Assembly: GCA_016647705.1 (NCBI GenBank)
Contig: CM028336.1
Span: 13,834,880 to 13,898,879, forward strand
Reading direction: 5' to 3'
Source of the DNA: Eucommia ulmoides
Taxonomy: Eukaryota; Streptophyta; Magnoliopsida; Garryales; Eucommiaceae
Length of the DNA stretch: 64,000 nucleotides
Part shown: positions 57,752-64,000 of the stretch, in pieces
Layout of the letters: every line of letters starts with the position of its first letter
How positions within the stretch are numbered: the first letter of the stretch is position 1
The notes under the pieces: model-generated
What the model saw: the letters and a program-made list of their open reading frames with translations, nothing else
Told to the model about the DNA's origin: nothing
The model's database searches: none
Program-made: the position numbers and the translations under genes

Positions 57752-59109
57752 TGGTAGCAGAATATTATGTCGACACTTTCACCGCAAGTGTACGGGTCAA
57801 GTTTTAGTATAATGGGAAGAGTAGGGTTATCATATCCACAGGGATTGGATTAGAATTGTTGTTAAGTACCGCGATTGTCATAACCAAATTTTATCTAGGC
57901 AACTCAAATTAAGTTTTTGTCAATATAATATACTAAACTAAGTTAATTAAACTAATATACTAATATTGACGTTAATGGGAGAAAATTGCCTAGGGATTAA
58001 CTTCATCCACTTAAACGTATTTGTTTCAACCTAGTTTATATTAACTGCATTCATCATATCCGACAATCTCGGTATCGAAATCTCACTCACTACATCTCCC
58101 GAGTGTAAAATAAATGAATATGTGACTTCGCGTCAACGCTGAAGTCCTCCTCGAGCGTCTATACGACACTTGGTCACATGAGTCTCGCCCTAACCTCATG
58201 GAGTGCATACTTTCTAACGCCCTCCCAGGTCATTAGATTATCCCCCTTAGTCCGAATCTCGGATTACCTCTCCCGAGTGTCAAACCCCGTATTCTGAAAA
58301 TCAACCCTAATACCATAACCAACATATCAAGATTGTAATAAAATGGTAAACATAATCGGATAAACATGAACAACTGATAATGAAACATCAATTTATACGA
58401 ACAATGTTTTCATGAATTCAATCAAGCCATAGACAATATATGTTTAGCTATACATGGCTATAGCCCTATATTCAACTAGAAACAAGCTAAAATATTCAAA
58501 AAAATCAACCAAACTAAGAAATAAAGAGAGAAACGAGAAGATTAGCCGTTATTCAATGAACCGATGCTAAAACCGCTCCGAGATCGTTTCCTTCTTATTG
58601 GAATTGTGATCTTCTCTTGGTTGAATAGTCTTGGAGCTCTCAAGACCTCCCAAAAAATGTTATAAGTGTTGTGGGAAAAAGGGGTGATCTTATAGGATTC
58701 AAAATATCCTAGAAAATATCATAAAATATATATTCCAGGTGGAGCATGACCCCTGCAGTGGTGGTCAAGCAGAAAGTTTAGCAACTCTCTACATTTTGAC
58801 CGCTGCACCTGTGGTTTCACCGTTGCAGTGGTGGAGAATTCAGCAACTCTCTGCATTTTGACCATTGCAGCGATGGCTTCATCGCTACAGCGGTGGATGT
58901 AGGTTCTGAATATTGATCTTTTTACTCTTTTTCTCCACCATTCTTCCACTGACTTGATCGCTTATAAACCGTTTTCATTCTTTTTTACCCCAAACACCTG
59001 ATTTATGATAAAATAAATAAAAATGTATTAAAATATATTAAAACGCTATAATAATAATCAAAAACTACCAAAATCAACTTGGGAATATATAGGCAAATTT
59101 CACCTATTA
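57752..59109 (-). repeat. 5' LTR of element C (1358 bp)
   Basis: It starts TGGTAGCAGAATATTATG and ends TTTCACCTATTA. It aligns with 53664-54981 apart from small indels and a longer palindrome region (about 58742-58900). Confidence 0.88.
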
Positions 59110-60452
59110 TTAGGTATCTGGATAAAGTGAGGGATCTCTGGGAAGAATAGCCCACTGTGGACATTACCCAAGTCCCTCGGGATAAAAATCTCTATTTTGA
59201 CGCCTTGGCAAACCTACTTTGGTTGTGCCATCAAAAGGTCCCCAACGAGTCACTATAGAGGTACTCGATATACCCAACATTGACAAGACAGACCAGATCA
59301 ACCAAGCGAACAACTAGAAAATTTTTCTCTCTTGGATGAATTCGATACGGTGGTATATCAAGCATGGGATCACGCCGAATGATAAGGCAAAGGCAAGAAA
59401 ACTCAAGTACAGAGCCTCCAGATATTGTCTGTCGAGGGGAGTCCTATATAGAAGGACATTTCATGGTCTGAACTCTCAGTGTCGGCATCCAAACAAAGCC
59501 CAATACATCCTGAAGGAGATCCATGAGAGTGTGTACAAGAACCACGCTGGGTGGCAATCTCTTACATCAAAGGTAATCTGAAATGGTTACTATTGGCCAA
59601 CTTTAGTAGGCAATACACATATCTATATTCAAGCTTGTGATAAGTTCCAAACATTTTCCTCACACCCGTAGTTACCACCAACAGAGAAGACACCTATGAG
59701 TATCCCATGGCCTTTTGCTCAGTGAAGCATTGATATTGTCGATCTCCTTCCTGTAGGCACAGGTCAGCGAAAGTTTATGTTGGTGGCAATCGGCTACTTC
59801 ACTAAATGGGCAAAGGAAATGCCATTAAACACAATCATCAAGGAGAAGATCCATAATTTTGCATGGAAGAACCTTGCCTGTCGCTTGGGGTCCTAAGGGC
59901 GATTGTCGCTGATAACAAAAAGCAGTTCGACAATAACCTGTTCAAAATATTTTGTTCCAGCTTGGGAATCGGAAACCATTTCTCTTCGCCTAGGCATCCC
60001 TAGACTAATGGGCAAGTAGATGTAACCAATCACACTATCTTCCCCACGATTAAGACACGACTCGACAAATCCAAGGGAGTGTAGGTGATCTCCCAGGAGT
60101 TATTTGGGCCTATCACACCACGACGAGAACAACAGTGGGGAAAATACCCTATGCGTTAACCTTTGGATCAAAGTCGGTCGTTCTAGTAGAGTTGCAAGTT
60201 CCAAGCTTGAGGGTTCAGGGTTACGCGGAACAAAGTAACGAGACTGAGTTAAGGCTTAATCTGGATCTCATGGAGGAAAAAAGAGACCAATCGTCGATCA
60301 TAAGAGCAATATATCAACAACAAATGGCACGCTACCGCAACAAATGGGTCTCACCAAAGGCATTTCAAGAGGGAGACCTAGTGCCACGAAAGGTCACTAT
60401 CTCAACAAGGGAGCCAAGGGTGGGTAAGTTAGGAATACGTTGTATAAAAAAT
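59110..60452 (+). pseudogene. Tat RNase H end and integrase
   Basis: After YLDKVRDLWE the reading continues through MNSIRWYIKHGITPNDKAKA and YCLSRGVLYRRTF into integrase: HESVYKNHAGWQSL, NGYYWPTLV, PWPFAQ, IDIVDLLPVGTGQRKFMLVA, GYFTKWAKEMPL. It ends with PSLRVQGYAEQSNETELRLN, VARYRNKW-like MARYRNKWVSP and STREPRVGKL. The 120-residue end piece (60135-60497) is open, but upstream stops and frameshifts are many. The normal continuation after GKL is lost at the next element. Confidence 0.88.
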
Positions 60453-60879
60453 TGTAAACGACCCAGTTTCCCAAGACCGCCACTTAGTTTCTCCTAAAGA
60501 GAAATAAACTTAAAACCTACAATAAATATTTTTACACCTATAAATATGAGAAATTTAACCAACTATGCTGATAATTATAATTTTTAATTAATTGAATAAA
60601 TTTTACAATAATAAACAATGAGTACAATTATTACAAAAATTAAATACAAATCCAAATATAATTTCTGACGCAACCTCATTTTTCTTAAATCAATAATAAT
60701 TGTATAAAAATATTATAACAACCATTACAAAAAATTTCAAATTAATAATTTGATCTACAGAAAATATTAACCAAATGTTAATATTACTTATTAGTCAACA
60801 ATATACTAAAATATCAAAATATCATTTTAATAAAGATCGTAATTTATTTTAAATTGAATTCTTTATAACTAACAACATA

Positions 60880-61290
60880 TTCTTTATCACCTGCAAGATT
60901 TACCCTCCTGTCAGGTCTAATAATATATTCATAATCAATTTTATATTCAACTACTTCTGTCAAAGCAACAATTATTTTTTTATCACCTACAGGACTTGCC
61001 CTCCTGTTAGGTCTCACAACATCATACTCATAACCAACAACATATTCAACTCCAACATATTATATTGTCAATACCATATTCAATAACATGTCCTAAAAAC
61101 CACCACATCATATTGATAATTATTATCATCATCGTCAACAACAACACAATCTATATCAATCACTTGCAGAATTTGTCCTCCTGTCAGGTTACAAGACAGT
61201 GTCTGACAGGACATGCCCTCTTATTAAGACCAACAACATCCCTCAAGACATGCCCTACTGTCGGGATCACACTATGGCATAATAGTATAA
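60880..61290. repeat. CCTGTCAGG-type repeats
   Basis: Degenerate copies of CACCTGCAGGACTTGCCCTC followed by CTGTCAGGTC occur near 60888, 60984, 61160, 61213 and 61250. They lie between the two LTR copies of the rearranged element. No function is apparent. Confidence 0.6.
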
Positions 61291-61514
61291 TAATAAAAAT
61301 AACTTTCCATAGTTAACCATTTACTTGATCCATTTAACGTTATAAAAGAATTTATTTTAGTAAACCTTTTCTTTTCACAGTTTAATATGAAATTATAATT
61401 TAAAAATTTATATAGAAGACAGTATATCCACATTTAAACCAATCTTTTAACTTAATGACCTATCCTATGGTCCATTGCTAACACTAAACTCTCCGAATCT
61501 ACAAAATCTACAAC

Positions 61515-61530
61515 CTAAGCTCTGATACCA
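61515..61530 (-). other. Primer-binding site (initiator Met-type)
   Basis: TGGTATCAGAGCTTAG on the minus strand, two bases from the LTR end at 61533, is the exact motif complementary to the 3' end of plant initiator tRNA-Met. Confidence 0.85.
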
Positions 61531-62219
61531 CTTGTAACAACTCAGGTTTTTAAGGCCACCACTCAGTTTTTCCTAAAGAGAAATAAACGTAAAACCTACA
61601 ATAAATATTTTCACACCTATAAATTTGAGAAATTTAACCAACTCTGCCGATAATTATAATTATTAATTAATCGAATAAATTTTACAATAATAAACAATAA
61701 GTACAATTATTACAAAATTAAATACAAATTCAAATATAATTTCGGATGCAACCTCATTTTTCTTAAATCAATAATAACTGTACAAAAAATATTATAACAA
61801 CCATTACAAAAAATTTCAAATTAATAATTTGATTTGCAGAAAAATATTAACCAAATGCTAATATTACTTATTAGTCAACGATATACTAAAAATATCAAAA
61901 TATCATTTTAATAAAGATCGTAATTTATTTTAAATTGAATTATTCATAACTAATTATATATATCTACATTTTTCGCGTATATACACGCATATATATATAT
62001 ATAGACCTATTTATTAACTAAACAAGGTATACATTTAATTTTATATATGTATATATATGTATACATATATGTATGTATCGAGATCCCCCTCAAGCCCTTC
62101 TCCAATTTACTTTATATATATACATCAATGCATAGTTGCATACCTTTTTCATTTTGTTGTTTTGGGAAGAGAGACGCAAAGAGAGAGAACAAAACTCCCT
62201 CATTTCTCTTTTTCCTTAT

Positions 62220-62221
<2 letters not shown>

Positions 62222-62251
<30 letters not shown>
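62222..62251. repeat. (TA)15 microsatellite
   Basis: An uninterrupted TA run lies in the LTR at 61533-62527. More TA-rich tracts lie at 61990-62070. Confidence 0.95.
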
Positions 62252-62254
<3 letters not shown>

Positions 62255-62639
62255 CACAAAAAACCCACTTAAAAAATAAAAATATTAATTATATCCCAAA
62301 ACGTTTAAAATTATATTTCAAATAACATAATAATCACTAAATTTTTAACTATCAATTTAAATTTTACATATGGACCCCCAAAGTATTTTTTTTTTTACTA
62401 AATTTCAATACCAAAATGACCCCTAAAAATTTTAAACTGAAATTTAAATGACACAATCAACTCTATTATTTTCTAAATATTCTAAAATGCAATTAAAAAT
62501 AAGCACATGTGAAAATTGGGCCTTACAATATTTGTGGTGTTTTGCGCTTAAATCTACTTCGTAGTGTGTACAACATTGGAAATTGTTATAAGGTTAAAGG
62601 CCTAGTGACCCGGCTTCTCTTGGAAAAGATAAAGTAAAA

Positions 62640-62805
62640 GAATACACTGGGGTTAAAATTAAAAACCCACCCGGGAACTGCAAATGGTTAACCATTGAGA
62701 AAACCCCCAGGTTGTAACTATAAACTCGGTGACAAGGTAAAACGCACAATTGACCAATTGGTAGGTATTCTTTATGACAAGATACAAAATGAGCACATAG
62801 ACAAA
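62640..62805 (-). pseudogene. Copia RT/RNase H fragment, right half of a split gene
   Basis: Minus-strand reading from 62813 gives FSVCLCAHF, then degenerate sequence. It continues the RT read at 63769-64000 (GMIGSLLYLIASRPNMIFSV) once the hAT-type element between them is removed. The usual copia text is RPDIMFSVCLCARFQ. Further left the homology is lost. Confidence 0.65.
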
Positions 62806-62813
62806 CACTAAAT

Positions 62814-63760
62814 TAGGGGTGTTCACGGTTCGGTTCGGTGCGGTTTCGCCAATTTTTAGTCCCTGAACTGAGGTCCTCGGTTTTTACATACTGGAAACCG
62901 CTCCCTAACGGTTCGGTTTCCATGTGGGAAAAAAACCGTCCCTGTGGTTTATGTCAGTCAGTGCGGTTTTGGTATTGGACTGGAGAACAACAAAACAAAA
63001 ACGAAATCGAAACCCTAAACGAACAAAAACGAACAAATCCATATTCGAAACACTAAAACGAACAGATCCATATATGAAACTCTAAAACAACGAACAAATT
63101 TGCTCCAACAGAAACGAAAACGAATGATTTTGGGAAAGAAGATCACCTGAATGATATGAAGGCTAGAAATGTGACGGCGGACAACGATCTGCGACGGATC
63201 TTCCATGGTGGACGACGACGATCTCCGACACGGCGGAGGATGGCCAAAGATCTGCAACGGTGGAGCATGGCCAATGATTTGCGTTTTGGCAATGATCTGG
63301 ACTTTGGCGTGAAGATGAACAATCTGTGATGGCGAACGATCGATTAGGGCTGCGACGGTTTGATTAAGGTTGTGATGGTGCAGAAAATGTTGCGATTTAG
63401 GGTTGTGATTAGGGGAGAGAAGAGAAGGCGATTGATTTTGAACGATTTGGAGAGCAAAGAAGGCGATCGCTCCTTGAGAGAGTGAGGCAAGAGGCAGCGG
63501 CGAAATGGGAAGGAATGAATCAGTAGGGTTTTTGATTGTATATTTATATAAACGCAAAACGACATTGTTTTGTAACCGCGGTTCGGCGCGGTTTAAACCG
63601 CGGTTCACGAAATGTAAAACCGCTCCCTGAACCGGGGTTGCAGTTTTCGGTGTCAAAAAAACCGTGCCGGCCGGTTTTTTGTCGGATTGGTTTTTTTTCG
63701 GTTTTTTTTTCATCGGTTTGGTTCAGTTTTTTGGTTCATCGGTTTTTTTGAACACCCCTA
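62814..63760. mobile_element. Non-autonomous hAT-type element, 947 bp
   Basis: The terminal inverted repeats TAGGGGTGTTCA and TGAACACCCCTA are perfect. Both flanks carry the 8-base duplication CACTAAAT (62806-62813 and 63761-63768). Subterminal regions are packed with GGTTCGGTT and AACCGCG/CGGTTT motifs. The 232-codon minus-strand frame at 63015-63713 reads through terminal repeats and shows no transposase motif, so I regard it as chance. The element would depend on a transposase from an autonomous hAT. Confidence 0.93.
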
Positions 63761-63768
63761 CACTAAAT

Positions 63769-64000
63769 ATCATATTGGGTCTACTAGCTATGAGATAAAG
63801 AAGACTACCAATCATACCTCGCTCTTCTTTCTCACTTACCTTCTTATCGCTTTTGTATGTGTCCAGTTCTATTGAGGTACTCATCAATGTGTTATATACC
63901 TTTGAGTTCTCTAAGCTATATTTTTTTGGTAAGTCTTTAATGTACATCGCTTGATTGAGGAATATGTTGTATTTTGTTTGCTTAATTTGTAGCCCTAGGA
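63769..64000 (-). pseudogene. Ty1-copia RT fragment, left half of a split gene
   Basis: The minus-strand reading contains MYIKDLPKKYSLENSKVYNT, then LMSTSIELDTYKSDKKV and GMIGSLLYLIASRPNMIFSV, the end of copia RT and the lead into RNase H. No stop occurs in this short piece, but it is interrupted by the hAT-type element and runs off the window edge. The closest pattern is SIRE-type copia (YRGMIGSLLYLTASRPDI). Confidence 0.85.

Larger units (their letters stand above)
53664..59109 (-). mobile_element. Athila-like gag-only LTR element (copy C), complete
   Basis: LTRs at 53664-54981 and 57752-59109 enclose a 2.8-kb internal region with a gag remnant only. Flanks TGAGG (53659-53663) and TTAGG (59110-59114) match at four of five positions. 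The minus-strand primer site TGGCGCCATTGCCAGG (57731-57746) adjoins the right LTR, and a polypurine tract (TTTGGGGGTATT, minus) adjoins the left. It is 5.4 kb long, the same plan as element A without its insert. It is the clearest full example of the family here. Confidence 0.9.
60453..62527 (-). mobile_element. Rearranged LTR element with initiator-Met primer site
   Basis: A 995-bp LTR at 61533-62527 (TGTAACAACTC to GGGCCTTACA) has on its left, read on the minus strand, TGGTATCAGAGC (61519-61530), the initiator-Met primer site. Its inner 420 bp is repeated at 60453-60872 (starting TGTAAACGACCC). Between lies only about 660 bp with no gene. The left LTR copy therefore lacks its outer part, and the coding region is gone. 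Flanks AAAAT and ATATT do not match, so the insertion is probably not in its original state. The superfamily cannot be told without coding sequence. Confidence 0.7.

Noticed and set aside
63015-63713. 232-codon minus-strand frame in the hAT-type element
   Set aside because: It runs through the subterminal repeats, shows no transposase motif, and its low-complexity start is encoded by GGTTTTTT-rich terminal sequence.

Overview
The window looks like a repeat-rich region of a flowering-plant nuclear genome, probably a dicot. The evidence is one intact plant-specific gene, an AT-rich background, and plant-type transposons of nearly every class (LINE, Ty3-gypsy, Ty1-copia, hAT, Mutator-like). No bacterial, viral or organellar gene block was seen, and no tRNA or rRNA gene was recognised by eye. 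The sequence alone does not identify the species.

The only intact host gene is an intronless MCTP-family gene (four C2 domains plus a C-terminal membrane domain) on the minus strand at 9041-12100. A dead but structurally complete Ty3-gypsy element (2830-8268, target-site duplication GATAT) lies 0.77 kb beyond its 3' end. A 4.1-kb hAT transposon (12689-16769, duplication ATGCCATG) lies about 0.6 kb upstream of its start codon.

Left part (1-2829): a decayed LINE reverse-transcriptase fragment, a 374-bp higher-order tandem repeat built on the palindrome TTAACGTTAA, and a short AGATCTG-rich region. Middle part (about 16983-31425): a large Mutator-like element (MULE) with decayed genes for a MURA transposase (minus) and a Ulp1/C48-type cysteine peptidase (plus), followed in the same orientation by a smaller gene-less relative. 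A solo LTR with a perfect duplication (TCAAG) sits inside the peptidase gene.

Right part (about 33221-60452): one Tat-type Ty3-gypsy element on the plus strand split by four later insertions. These are (A) a 12.3-kb Athila-like gag-only element that itself holds a 6.8-kb gag-only copia element, (B) a solo LTR of the Athila-like family, a solo copia LTR (duplication CAAAC) with a 63-unit AAT microsatellite, and (C) a second gag-only Athila-like element. When the insertions are skipped, the Tat gag, protease, RT, RNase H and integrase remnants follow in the normal order. The end of the window holds a rearranged LTR element with an initiator-Met primer site and a copia RT fragment split by a 947-bp hAT-type element (duplication CACTAAAT).

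The Athila-like family is the most notable system: five insertions (seven LTRs) in 64 kb, all gag-only or solo LTRs, with CpG-rich palindromes (CACCGCTGCGGCGGTG type) clustered in the U3 part of the LTR. The unrelated copia LTRs here carry a comparable cluster of another palindrome (GGTCGACCG...CGGTCGACC type). All boundaries were read by eye; those with matching target-site duplications are the firmest.
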